This document shows positions 1 to 7,578 of a stretch of 64,000 bases of DNA, piece after piece. The number at the start of each line of letters is the position of its first letter. Position 1 is the stretch's first letter. The notes beneath the pieces are model-generated. The model searched no databases. It saw nothing but the letters and a program-made list of their open reading frames with translations, and was not told the DNA's origin. The position numbers and the translations under genes are program-made. This DNA comes from Planococcus sp. CPCC 101016 (GTDB lineage Bacteria > Bacillota > Bacilli > Bacillales_A > Planococcaceae): the NCBI RefSeq assembly GCF_007859295.1, contig NZ_VOHB01000002.1:1737624-1801623 (forward strand), read 5' to 3'.

Positions 1-2
1 CA

Positions 3-1331
3 ATCGAAGGTTTCAATTCCTTATTCTTTATTTGGACGGATTTATTTGATTCAAAAACGACTAAGGATTCCATAAAAGTGGTGGACCGGATCATGGACCG
101 TGCAGAGTTCTTGCTCGATTCAGATGCGTTGCACAGCTATTACACTTTCGGAGAAGCGGCTGAAAAAGTACCTCCTTTTCATTATCATGAAGGCATTGAA
201 GCTGAAGAGGCGAAGGAACAGGAAGAAATTGAGACGATTGAAGAATGGTTTCAGTCCTGGCATCGGGAAACGGAAATGAGCGAAGCGCCTGCGTTGGAAT
301 TTGAACTTGAACGAGGTGATTCCCAGCTTGCTGAAGGCGGCAGGGAAGAGGAAGGGACTGGAGAGGTCCAACAGACGGCAAAAGGTGATTCAAGCGGAGA
401 ACATGCAGAAGACAACGATGCAGAAGACCAGCAGATGGAAAGCCAACCTAAAAAAGCAGAAGGTCGATTCGGTTCCGCCAATGACCAGGTTGTATTCTAC
501 GAATCCAGACTGAAAGTCAAAGGGGATCATCGCTTAGACATAGAGAGCTGGCGAAAAAAACAGGCTCCGTATGTACGGGCATTGCTGAAAGAGCTGAAAA
601 AACGAATGACGCAAAGGCAAGAAGGAGTGCGGACAAACTTGAATGCCGGCAGGCTGTCAAAAAAATTGGTTCCACTGGCGATTGAAGAACGGCCCAAGCC
701 GTTTTACCGAAAAACAGCGCCTTCAAAAGAACTGGACGCCGTTTTCTGTTTATTGATCGATGGCTCTGCTTCAATGCTTGATAAGCTGGCCGAAACGAAA
801 CAAGCCGTCCTATTATTCCATGACGTACTGCGTGGCTTGAACGTGCCTCACGAAATTGTACTTTTTTATGAAGATGCTTACGAGGCAAGCGATGCAGAAC
901 AGCCGAATTATTTTGAATGGATGCACAAATTCGAAGACCACGGGAAAAACCACGCTCAGCAAATAGCCTCATTGGATGCTCATGAAGACAATCGCGATGG
1001 CTTTGCAATCCGCTGGATGAATAACCGGCTAAAGCGAAGAACCGAAAAACATCGCTTTTTACTGGTATTTTCCGACGGAGAGCCTTCTGCCTATAACTAT
1101 GCTGAAAATGGTGTAGTGGATACTGCAAATGCAGTGGCGGAAGCGAAAAAGCAGGGAATTGAAGTGCTGCATCTGTTTTTGAGCAGCGACTCGATCACCG
1201 AAGAGCAAGCGGCGTTTTACCAGATGATGTATGGCAATAAATCTGTTAGTGCGGATTCATTGGAACAATTTGTTGAACAGACCTTGCGTCTGCTGAAACG
1301 GAGCTTGCACTTGGTCATTCAGGCCGGATAA
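3..1331 (+). CDS. VWA-domain protein, C-terminal part (5' end outside window)
   Basis: The reading frame is open from the first bases of the window, so this is the C-terminal part of a longer gene; the GTG at 78 is an internal codon, not a supported start. The visible part has a very acidic, low-complexity middle rich in Glu/Gln/Asp, then a von Willebrand A domain with the metal-ion-dependent adhesion motif DGSAS near residue 228 (counted from position 78). This arrangement, acidic linker then VWA, is that of CobT/NorD/CoxE-like proteins, which usually work beside a MoxR-type AAA+ ATPase in loading or remodelling a partner complex. The partner, if present, would lie upstream of the window. 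The family is clear; the function is unknown. Confidence 0.8.
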   Translation: MEGFNSLFFIWTDLFDSKTTKDSIKVVDRIMDRAEFLLDSDALHSYYTFGEAAEKVPPFHYHEGIEAEEAKEQEEIETIEEWFQSWHRETEMSEAPALEFELERGDSQLAEGGREEEGTGEVQQTAKGDSSGEHAEDNDAEDQQMESQPKKAEGRFGSANDQVVFYESRLKVKGDHRLDIESWRKKQAPYVRALLKELKKRMTQRQEGVRTNLNAGRLSKKLVPLAIEERPKPFYRKTAPSKELDAVFCLLIDGSASMLDKLAETKQAVLLFHDVLRGLNVPHEIVLFYEDAYEASDAEQPNYFEWMHKFEDHGKNHAQQIASLDAHEDNRDGFAIRWMNNRLKRRTEKHRFLLVFSDGEPSAYNYAENGVVDTANAVAEAKKQGIEVLHLFLSSDSITEEQAAFYQMMYGNKSVSADSLEQFVEQTLRLLKRSLHLVIQAG

Positions 1332-1357
1332 TGAAGTATATTGTAATATAGAGATAC

Positions 1358-1390
1358 AAAAAACCGGAAGCTCAATGCTTCCGGTTTTTT
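1358..1390. terminator. bidirectional intrinsic terminator
   Basis: Inverted repeat AACCGGAAG / CTTCCGGTT with an A-run on the left and a T-run on the right. It lies between the convergent VWA and telA genes and can serve both. Confidence 0.85.
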
Positions 1391-1395
1391 GTGAT

Positions 1396-2580
1396 TTATA
1401 TCGTGTTGTTTTTTTCATTGCCGTCGTGAATGGCAAGTAAGCGCTGTTTCAGGTCTTCTTCCATACGGCCTATTTCTAGTTCTGCAGCTTTACGGTTTCT
1501 GCGGCCTTCTGCTTGAATCTGTAATGTCTCTTCAATGGTTTCCAGAAGGTTTTCCTGGGTTTTCTTCAACGTATCGATTTCGACAATACCGCGTTCGTTT
1601 TCACGTGCCGTTTCGATCGAATTCATCTTCAGCATTTCAGAGTTTTTCAACAGCAAATCATTAGTAGTAGCAGTGACTTGCTTTTGTGCTTCTACTGCTT
1701 TTAGCTGCTTGTTCAATGTAAGTGCAATAGCAATTTGGTTTTTCCACAACGGAATCGATGTCATAATAGAGGACTGGATCTTTTCCGCCAAAGTTTGGTT
1801 GGTCTGTTGAATCATCCGGATCTGTGGTGCACTTTGTATGGTGATTTGTCGAGATAGCTGAAGATCGTATAAGCGTTTTTCTAGGCGATCCACATATTGC
1901 ACCATGTCATTGACTTCTTGATAAACCATTTGATCATGAGAGCTTTCCGCTTTTTTGCGGAGAGCAGGAATCGTTTCGTTCATGATTTCATCGCGTTTCA
2001 GTTCAGCTGCTGCGATATAAACGTTTAATGCCTGGAAATAAGTTTTGTTTTGATCATAAAGCTGCTCGAGCATTTGAACATCATCCAATAATCCGCGTTT
2101 CGAATGGTCAAGTTGGATGCTGATGCGGTCAACCTGGCTGCTCAGCTTCTGGTACTTGCTCATCATTTCCTGAACCGAGTATTTTGCTTTTGAGAACAAC
2201 TTACGGATTCCGGTTTTTTTTCCTTGCGTCAATTCTTCTGGATTTAATTCCTCCAGTTTTTTCATCAAATCGTGAAGGACATCACCGACAGGGCCGATGT
2301 CTTTGCGCTGCACATGGTCGAGCATTTTATGCGAAAACTGGCTGAGCTGGTTTTGTGCATTGGCGCCGTAAGTCAGGATGGCTTCGTTATCGCCAATCGG
2401 AATCTGCTTGGCAAGCTCGCGTGCCTTAGCTTGTTCTTCTTTCGTTAAACGGTCCATCAGAGCAACGGGGCGACCTTCAGCCTGTTCAGCAACAGTCTGC
2501 TCCTGTTTTTCTAATTGCACACCAAAAGGTGATTCCAAAAGATCATCCAATTCACTTCGAGTTGATGGTTTCTCTGTCAT
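1396..2580 (-). CDS. yaaN: TelA-family protein (YaaN-like)
   Basis: About 394 residues, mostly long alpha-helical and highly charged, with the body and length of the toxic-anion-resistance TelA/KlaA family (B. subtilis YaaN, YceH). The family is linked to tellurite and cell-envelope stress resistance; the biochemical role is unknown. The frame extends upstream to 2706, but the ATG at 2580 has AGAGGGAG just ahead and begins the usual N-terminus (MTEKPSTRSELDDLL). It overlaps the end of xpaC by 29 bases, indicating translational coupling. The pair xpaC-yaaN is conserved in B. subtilis, where it belongs to the sigma-W envelope-stress regulon, and a matching promoter is seen upstream here. Confidence 0.85.
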   Translation of the reverse strand: MTEKPSTRSELDDLLESPFGVQLEKQEQTVAEQAEGRPVALMDRLTKEEQAKARELAKQIPIGDNEAILTYGANAQNQLSQFSHKMLDHVQRKDIGPVGDVLHDLMKKLEELNPEELTQGKKTGIRKLFSKAKYSVQEMMSKYQKLSSQVDRISIQLDHSKRGLLDDVQMLEQLYDQNKTYFQALNVYIAAAELKRDEIMNETIPALRKKAESSHDQMVYQEVNDMVQYVDRLEKRLYDLQLSRQITIQSAPQIRMIQQTNQTLAEKIQSSIMTSIPLWKNQIAIALTLNKQLKAVEAQKQVTATTNDLLLKNSEMLKMNSIETARENERGIVEIDTLKKTQENLLETIEETLQIQAEGRRNRKAAELEIGRMEEDLKQRLLAIHDGNEKNNTI

Positions 2581-3259
2581 GTTCCACGTCTCCCTCTTGT
2601 TCAGGTTCTGGCTGTACGAGTAATTTCTGATTATTGTGCTGATCGACAGCCAATTGTGCATAATCCAACTCCATGCGCAGTTTTTCAACATCGCTGGACA
2701 AAACACGCTTCAAGTCCTGCTCCATCACTTTGTTTAGCGATAACAGCATTTCCCGCGTATCCTGCAAGGCAACACGCATTTCCTGGTCTTTGACGGGCTG
2801 ACCGACCAAGAGTGTATATTTTTCCGTCAATTCAATAGCTGAATCCAGATGAGAATAAAAGAAAGGTTCAGCTAAATAGAATTTTCTCGGATTTTGCTGG
2901 ACGACTGTAATAATTTTGTTAGCAATTTTTGTCATGTCCATTAATTGCTTAAAAGATGAAATGGAACGTACTTTATAATAATTGCCTTGAAGCTGTTTGA
3001 TTTTTTCCTTGCCTTCTTTTATTTGAGTACGCACATTTTTGTATTCACTGCGTGTCATTCCAAGGTTTTTGGAGTCGGAAGAAATCTGGACTTGCTTAAT
3101 GGTGCTGTTACTGGCTATATAAGTTCCGGCAGCCACTGCTCCAGAAGCGATCAACCCAATTTCTGCGCCCAAATAAAGAACAGGGAACATCACTGTCATG
3201 AGAGGCAAACTGACAGATTGCCTCTTTATAAAATTTTCAATCGGCTTTAGGGGCTTCAT
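2552..3259 (-). CDS. xpaC: XpaC-like membrane-associated protein
   Basis: About 235 residues. Near the N-terminus is a hydrophobic stretch (VMFPVLYLGAEIGLIASGAV), then a charged helical domain. This matches the XpaC family, annotated from B. subtilis as a 5-bromo-4-chloroindolyl phosphate hydrolysis protein; the true physiological role is not established. The ATG at 3259 is preceded by AAGGAGG at ideal spacing. The longer frame to 3277 would start inside that ribosome binding site and is rejected. It is the first gene of the xpaC-yaaN pair. Confidence 0.8.
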   Translation of the reverse strand: MKPLKPIENFIKRQSVSLPLMTVMFPVLYLGAEIGLIASGAVAAGTYIASNSTIKQVQISSDSKNLGMTRSEYKNVRTQIKEGKEKIKQLQGNYYKVRSISSFKQLMDMTKIANKIITVVQQNPRKFYLAEPFFYSHLDSAIELTEKYTLLVGQPVKDQEMRVALQDTREMLLSLNKVMEQDLKRVLSSDVEKLRMELDYAQLAVDQHNNQKLLVQPEPEQEGDVEHDRETINSK

Positions 3260-3289
3260 GCAAAGGACCTCCTTCACTGCTACTTTATC

Positions 3290-3317
3290 TATACGTTCTG
3301 GGCACTGAAAAGTTTCA
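3290..3317 (-). promoter_or_regulatory. sigma-W promoter of xpaC-yaaN
   Basis: On the minus strand TGAAAC (3317-3312) and CGTATA (3295-3290) are separated by exactly 16 bases, an exact match to the ECF sigma-W consensus (TGAAAC-N16-CGTA). It lies about 30 bases ahead of the xpaC start. B. subtilis xpaC-yaaN is known to be sigma-W controlled. Confidence 0.85.
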
Positions 3318-3404
3318 TTTCAGCGCTTGCTATACCTTATATTTTACGTGAAACAGCAAGTCAATACAAACTTTCGAATCCTTTTATAAAATTGGGTTTA
3401 ACTC

Positions 3405-3433
3405 TTTACAAGCCGGTAAAGATTTGGCACAAT
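3405..3433 (+). promoter_or_regulatory. vegetative-type promoter
   Basis: TTTACA (3405-3410), 17-base spacer, CACAAT (3428-3433), about 30 bases ahead of the start at 3464. It is a moderate sigma-A match. Confidence 0.4.
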
Positions 3434-3463
3434 GCTAATTAGATAGAAAAGGGGCAGGAAATA

Positions 3464-3760
3464 ATGCATGAAATTGTCTATATAAGAGCGGATTATGAAC
3501 CGTGGTGGATGTTTGAAGGCTGGGAAGAAAAAGTCATTTCACGCCAGGAATTCATAAAAGCTGAAGATGCACGCTTGTACTTGAATGAATTAATGGAAAA
3601 ATTCACCTGGCAATTTTCTGAGCATGAACAGAGAGGAGTGGCCTTTGCTAGTTATTGGAACGAAGAAGAAACGGAATATTGCGAAAAATGCGAAGAGGAT
3701 TTGCAGATATTTCATGGCCTGATTTGGCTATTAAATGGAAAACCACTAATAAGTTTTTAG
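3464..3760 (+). CDS. DUF1033-like protein
   Basis: A 98-residue acidic protein with the N-terminal pattern DYEPWWMFEGWEE, which I recognise from the DUF1033 family of Bacillales. It is rich in Trp and Glu and contains a CxxC pair (EKCEED preceded by YC) of unknown meaning. There is no signal peptide or membrane segment. The start ATG follows GGGGCAGG. It stands alone between the divergent xpaC operon and a cold-shock gene. No function is known for the family. Confidence 0.7.
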   Translation: MHEIVYIRADYEPWWMFEGWEEKVISRQEFIKAEDARLYLNELMEKFTWQFSEHEQRGVAFASYWNEEETEYCEKCEEDLQIFHGLIWLLNGKPLISF

Positions 3761-3766
3761 ATTTGT

Positions 3767-3794
3767 TTGACTTTTGTGGTCAATTTGATATAAT
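3767..3794 (+). promoter_or_regulatory. sigma-A promoter of the cold-shock gene
   Basis: TTGACT (3767-3772) and TATAAT (3789-3794) with a 16-base spacer make a strong vegetative promoter. Transcription would begin near 3801, giving a leader of about 140 bases, the long leader typical of cold-shock genes. Confidence 0.75.
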
Positions 3795-3810
3795 AATTGT
3801 AACAACATGA

Positions 3811-3905
3811 AATCTTCACCAATTACAGCTATTCACATATTCCTAAAAGTGATCAGCAAGTGATGGTACTTTTGGGAATATGTGAATTTTTTTATTGGAA
3901 AGATT
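3811..3905 (+). promoter_or_regulatory. structured leader of the cold-shock gene (attenuator or thermosensor candidate)
   Basis: A 20-base-pair stem is formed by 3831-3850 and 3868-3887 with a single G-U wobble and a 17-base loop. It is followed at once by seven T's, i.e. the shape of an intrinsic terminator, 56 bases ahead of the start codon. The flanks 3811-3823 and 3894-3905 can also pair, closing an outer stem. The position inside the leader suggests premature termination or a cold-sensitive structure; this is inference. Confidence 0.6.
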
Positions 3906-3943
3906 CCATATTGAAAATTTTTTTACCACAGGAGGTAATTTAC

Positions 3944-4144
3944 ATGCAAGAAGGAACAGTAAAATGGTTTAACTCAGAAAAAGGCTTTGGCTTCATCGAA
4001 GTTGAAGGCGGAGACGATGTATTCGTACACTTCTCAGCAATCCAAGGCGAAGGCTTTAAAACGCTTGATGAAGGACAACGTGTTGAATTCGAAGTAGAAG
4101 AAGGCAACCGCGGACCTCAAGCTACAAACGTTACTAAAGTTTAA
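3944..4144 (+). CDS. cold-shock protein, CspA/CspB family
   Basis: A 66-residue single cold-shock domain with intact RNA-binding motifs RNP1 (KGFGFIEV) and RNP2 (VFVHFSAI), the usual length and the usual N-terminus MQEGTVKWF. It acts as an RNA chaperone that melts secondary structure in mRNA at low temperature. The ATG at 3944 has GGAGG eight bases ahead; the in-frame extension to 3860 runs through the leader hairpin and is not coding. The gene is monocistronic, with its own promoter, a structured leader and a terminator. Confidence 0.95.
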   Translation: MQEGTVKWFNSEKGFGFIEVEGGDDVFVHFSAIQGEGFKTLDEGQRVEFEVEEGNRGPQATNVTKV

Positions 4145-4150
4145 TAACCC

Positions 4151-4181
4151 AGAACCGCTCTTACTGGAGCGGTTCTTTTTT
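4151..4181 (+). terminator. intrinsic terminator of the cold-shock gene
   Basis: AGAACCGCTC / GAGCGGTTCT stem followed by a T-run. Confidence 0.9.
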
Positions 4182-4383
4182 TATATAGGCCTAAACCTTA
4201 AACAGACGTCTGAAGAACTGTTGCTCCCACCCCTATTCATTTTACTTGTCTATATAATGATATTGATTATACCGAATGTTTTATATCAGAGAGCAAGAAG
4301 CGCTTCTCCATATATTAATCATCCTAACCTGCTCCATTTCACTTTTCCTCCAGAATTATGAAACTTCCGCTTAGCTATGACAG

Positions 4384-4409
4384 GTTTTTATTCAGAGGGA
4401 GAAGGGTAT
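4384..4409 (+). promoter_or_regulatory. sigma-B-like promoter
   Basis: GTTTTT (4384-4389), 14-base spacer, GGGTAT (4404-4409). B. subtilis sigma-B consensus is GTTTAA-N12-14-GGGTAT, so the -10 is exact and the -35 has two differences. It lies 41 bases ahead of the 4451 gene. Confidence 0.5.
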
Positions 4410-4450
4410 AAATAAATGACTGGATAAAGAGAATGTGGGAGGTTTTATAA

Positions 4451-4657
4451 ATGGAAGGCAAAGTTAAATCATTTGATGAAAACAAAGGTGTAGGCATGAT
4501 TACAGGTGATAACGGAGAAGATTTCTTCTTTGAGGAAATCAATATCAACGTCGATGGATTACGGAAACTGAATCCCGGACAACCTGTTAAGTTTACTATT
4601 TATGAAGGTGTAGCAGACAAAGAGCGCGTAGCGACAAATGTCACATTGGTATTTTAA
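4451..4657 (+). CDS. divergent cold-shock-domain protein
   Basis: A 68-residue protein with the size, strand layout and ending of a cold-shock domain (MEGKVKSFDENKG at the start, VATNVTLVF at the end). Both nucleic-acid-binding motifs are altered: RNP1 reads KGVGMITG instead of KGFGFIxx, and RNP2 reads FFFEEINI instead of VFVHFxxI, so two stacking aromatics and the His are gone. It may bind a different ligand or bind RNA weakly. GGGAGG precedes the ATG. A sigma-B-like promoter lies upstream and a YkvA-type gene follows 52 bases downstream, so the two may be one stress-induced unit. Confidence 0.8.
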   Translation: MEGKVKSFDENKGVGMITGDNGEDFFFEEININVDGLRKLNPGQPVKFTIYEGVADKERVATNVTLVF

Positions 4658-4709
4658 TCGTCAATGCGGCAGTTGCTTAATAACATGAAAGAAAAAGGGG
4701 GAGAATCAG

Positions 4710-5186
4710 ATGACCAATGAATACTTGAACAAGCCATTGCCAAGTGAAAAAGAACAACAGGACTTCTATCAGAAGCTACGGGCAAAAGTTCAGAATTGGG
4801 TGGACAGTAAACCGGGAGTGGTTGGTACAGTCAGTGGTTATGTTCTCTTCGCACCGGACATGTTCCACCTCTTAACAAGAATGATGTTGGACAGCCGGAT
4901 TGATTCAAAAAGTAAAGCAGCGGTTGGCGCGGGTATACTTTATTTCATCGCACCGATTGATTTTCTTCCTGAAATTCTGGTAGGTCCTGGCGGATTTCTG
5001 GATGATGTTGTAGTGGCGGTATTTGTCATCAATACAGTGTTGAACAAATTCCCGACAGAAGTCATTACAGATCATTGGGCAGGCGACGAAGATTTATTGG
5101 CACTTGTGAAGAAAATATCTAACTCAGGGAATAAATACGTTTCCAAATTGCCTGCAGGCCGATTGGTGAAACGTTTTACTAAATAA
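4710..5186 (+). CDS. YkvA-type membrane protein (DUF1232)
   Basis: 158 residues. The middle carries the DUF1232/YkvA signature: a hydrophobic segment with YFIAPIDFLPE (near residue 90), then a Gly-rich stretch and LDDVVVAVFVINTVL. Two short membrane helices are likely. It follows the divergent cold-shock gene with its own GGGGGAG site. The family is widespread with unknown function. Confidence 0.8.
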   Translation: MTNEYLNKPLPSEKEQQDFYQKLRAKVQNWVDSKPGVVGTVSGYVLFAPDMFHLLTRMMLDSRIDSKSKAAVGAGILYFIAPIDFLPEILVGPGGFLDDVVVAVFVINTVLNKFPTEVITDHWAGDEDLLALVKKISNSGNKYVSKLPAGRLVKRFTK

Positions 5187-5200
5187 AGAAACAGGAGTAG

Positions 5201-5235
5201 AGCCATGGATCTGCGCAAATCCATGGCTTTTCTCT
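5201..5235 (+). terminator. weak intrinsic terminator after the YkvA-type gene
   Basis: AGCCATGGAT / ATCCATGGCT stem (5201-5210 and 5219-5228) followed by a short, broken T-run. Confidence 0.6.
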
Positions 5236-5249
5236 GTGTTGATTAAAAA

Positions 5250-5284
5250 AACGACCAAACTCGTATAAGCGAGTTTGGTCGTTT
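5250..5284. repeat. left copy of a 35-bp palindromic hairpin
   Basis: A 14-bp-arm palindrome (AACGACCAAACTCG / CGAGTTTGGTCGTT) that recurs without a single change at 5811-5845. An A-run lies on its outer (left) side, so it is a good terminator only for minus-strand transcripts. Confidence 0.85.
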
Positions 5285-5810
5285 CAGACTGTAGACAAAG
5301 TCAAATTAAAATGAATAGGATGTATAATCCAACCGGGCTGGCCACTTCGCTTTCCGTGGGCTCAGCTTCAGCCTCCTCGTCACTGGAAAAACCCATGCTC
5401 CTGCATCGCTGCGCTAGCTTCGTCGCAAAGGCTTGTCCTTGCAAGCTTCGGCCAATGCCTTTCCTGCGGGGTCTTCAGCTTTCGTCGCTGCGCTGCTTCC
5501 AACAGGAGTCTTCGTGGCCAGCCCGGTCGGGATCGTATGGTTTCAATCAAAGGCAGAAGCCTGCTAGTCAGCTCAGGATAAATAAAGCCTGAGTAAGACT
5601 GTTAAAAAACCCTTCACTCGAGGATCCGAAGCGCAAGGCGGTGACTCCTGCGGGAAAGCGAAGTGCCGAAATCCACTCGGACGTAAGGCCGAGTTAGTTC
5701 GGCGCGAGCCCGCGGAACGCGTCCGCCTGGAGCGCAGGATCCGGTGCAAGTAAAATGAAATAAAGTTTCATTCGTTTAGTGACATATATATTCTTTTGTC
5801 TACAAGCTCA
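5285..5810. mobile_element. MITE-like Bacillales intergenic repeat element, no ORF
   Basis: A 526-bp noncoding block. Its ends are imperfect inverted repeats: TGTAGACAAA at 5290-5299 and its complement near 5793-5803. Inside are two GC-rich blocks in opposite orientation (about 5322-5550 and 5608-5755) built on CTCCTGCGGG, GCGGAAAGCGAAG-type and related motifs. I recognise these as a dispersed intergenic repeat of Bacillales. No transposase is present. The 105-codon frame across it (5275-5592) is a by-product of the GC-rich repeat. It is bounded on both sides by identical 35-bp hairpins. Confidence 0.6.
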
Positions 5811-5847
5811 AACGACCAAACTCGTATAAGCGAGTTTGGTCGTTTTT
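5811..5847. repeat. right copy of the 35-bp hairpin with outer T-run
   Basis: Identical to 5250-5284. The T-run lies on the right, so it is a good terminator only for plus-strand transcripts. Confidence 0.85.
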
Positions 5848-5863
5848 AGATAGCAGATTGGTT

Positions 5864-7471
5864 TTAGTTTGTGATGCCTTGTGTATCTTTCCATTCCAGG
5901 AATTCATCATAGCCCAGTTGCTTATCAAGGATTGAACCGTCTTCGCGGATTTCAATCACGCGGTTTGCAACTGTTTGGATAAACTGATGGTCATGGGAAG
6001 TAAAGACCATCGCGCCTTTAAAGGCGATCATGCCATTATTCAATGCTTGGATCGATTCAAGGTCCAAGTGGTTTGTCGGCTCATCGAGCAAAAGGACGTT
6101 GGCGTGAGACAGCATCATTTTTGAAAGCATGCAGCGCACTTTTTCGCCCCCCGACAAAACTGAAGGTTTCTTTTTCACTTCTTCTCCAGAGAATAGCATT
6201 CTGCCGAGGAAGCCGCGCAGGAAAGTTTCGCTTTCATCTTCCGGTGAATACTGGCGCAGCCAGTCCACCAGCGACAATTCACTGCCTTCAAAATAGATGG
6301 TATTATCGATTGGCAAATAAGCGCGAGAAGTGGTAACGCCCCAGCGGATAGAACCTGCTTCCGGTTCGTCTTCTTCAGCAAGTATGCGAAGAAGAGCCGA
6401 TTTAGCGAGCGGGTCGCCAATAAGAACGATTTTATCGTCTTTGTTCATATTGAAGCTGATATTGTTCAATAATTTCTTGCCATCAACTGTTTGGCTAAGA
6501 TCTTTGACTGTCAAAACATCGTTGCCGATTTCACGGCCGATCGTAAAGTTAACGAATGGATATTTACGGGAAGAAGGACGGATATCATCCAATTCAATTT
6601 TATCAAGCATTTTCTTCCGTGACGTAGCTTGCTTCGACTTGGAAGCATTAGCGGAGAAACGGGCAATAAAGGCTTGAAGTTCTTTGATTTTTTCCTCTTT
6701 CTTCGAGTTCTGATCCGATGCCAAGCGTGTTGCCAATTGGCTTGATTCGTACCAGAAGTCGTAGTTCCCGACATACAGCTGAATTTTACCGAAATCAAGG
6801 TCAGCAATGTGTGTACATACTTTGTTCAGGAAATGACGGTCATGCGAAACAACGATAACGGTGTTGTCAAAGTTGATCAAAAACTCTTCCAGCCATTGGA
6901 TGGCTTTCAAGTCCAGATGGTTTGTAGGCTCATCGAGCAGAAGAACATCAGGTTTACCGAACAAAGCCTGTGCCAATAGCACTTTCACTTTGTCTGAACC
7001 GGAAAGTTCAGCCATTTTCTTATCGTGTTGGTCTTCAGAAATGCCAAGACCCTGCAGCAGGATGGCCGCTTCAGATTCAGCTTCCCAACCGTTCAGTTCG
7101 GCAAACTCGCCTTCAAGTTCAGCAGCACGCATGCCGTCCTCATCAGAAAAATCTTCTTTCATGTAAATGGCATTTTTCTCGGACATGACCTCATATAATT
7201 TCTTATGGCCCATGATCACAGTTTCAAGAACAGCATGCTCTTCATATTCAAAGTGATTTTGCTTTAGTACAGCTAAGCGTTCACCAGATCCCATATAGAC
7301 ATTTCCGGATTGGGCTTCAAGCTCGCCGGATAGAATTTTAATGAACGTCGATTTACCGGCACCATTGGCACCAATCAATCCATAGCAATTGCCGGGGTTA
7401 AATTGAATATTTACATCTTCGAATAGTTTGCGGTCACCAAAGCGAAGACTTACATCATTTACAGCTATCAT
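5864..7471 (-). CDS. ykpA: ABC-F family ATPase (YkpA-like)
   Basis: 535 residues with two ATP-binding cassettes in one chain and no membrane segment, the ABC-F layout of ribosome-associated translation factors. Domain 1 has Walker A GANGAGKST near residue 35 and LLLDEPTNHLDL. A helical linker rich in Lys follows, then domain 2 with LSGGEK and a second LLLDEPTNHLDL. The start (MIAVNDVSLRFGDRKLFEDV) matches B. subtilis YkpA/YbiT-type members. The second Walker A is non-canonical (IGDPLAKSALL). The start has TAGGAGGT ahead. It converges on the YkvA-type gene across the repeat element. Likely role: ribosome-bound regulator rather than transporter. Confidence 0.88.
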   Translation of the reverse strand: MIAVNDVSLRFGDRKLFEDVNIQFNPGNCYGLIGANGAGKSTFIKILSGELEAQSGNVYMGSGERLAVLKQNHFEYEEHAVLETVIMGHKKLYEVMSEKNAIYMKEDFSDEDGMRAAELEGEFAELNGWEAESEAAILLQGLGISEDQHDKKMAELSGSDKVKVLLAQALFGKPDVLLLDEPTNHLDLKAIQWLEEFLINFDNTVIVVSHDRHFLNKVCTHIADLDFGKIQLYVGNYDFWYESSQLATRLASDQNSKKEEKIKELQAFIARFSANASKSKQATSRKKMLDKIELDDIRPSSRKYPFVNFTIGREIGNDVLTVKDLSQTVDGKKLLNNISFNMNKDDKIVLIGDPLAKSALLRILAEEDEPEAGSIRWGVTTSRAYLPIDNTIYFEGSELSLVDWLRQYSPEDESETFLRGFLGRMLFSGEEVKKKPSVLSGGEKVRCMLSKMMLSHANVLLLDEPTNHLDLESIQALNNGMIAFKGAMVFTSHDHQFIQTVANRVIEIREDGSILDKQLGYDEFLEWKDTQGITN

Positions 7472-7578
7472 TTATACGTACCTCCTAAATTTCACAATAA
7501 GAAGAGTATACCACGAATTCCACGGAAATCGATAGCATTCGACCGTGGTCTCGGATAAACTAAAAATACAAGCTTGAT

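Noticed and set aside
517..1128. 203-codon minus-strand frame opposite the VWA gene
   Set aside because: Antisense shadow; no start context, His/Arg-rich composition typical of complement frames.
3860..3943. N-terminal extension of the cold-shock protein (28 extra residues)
   Set aside because: It runs through the leader hairpin and T-run and lacks a ribosome binding site; the ATG at 3944 has GGAGG and gives the exact family length.
5275..5592. 105-codon frame within the repeat element
   Set aside because: The sequence is a GC-rich dispersed repeat; the peptide is Ser/Ala/Cys-rich nonsense and there is no ribosome binding site.
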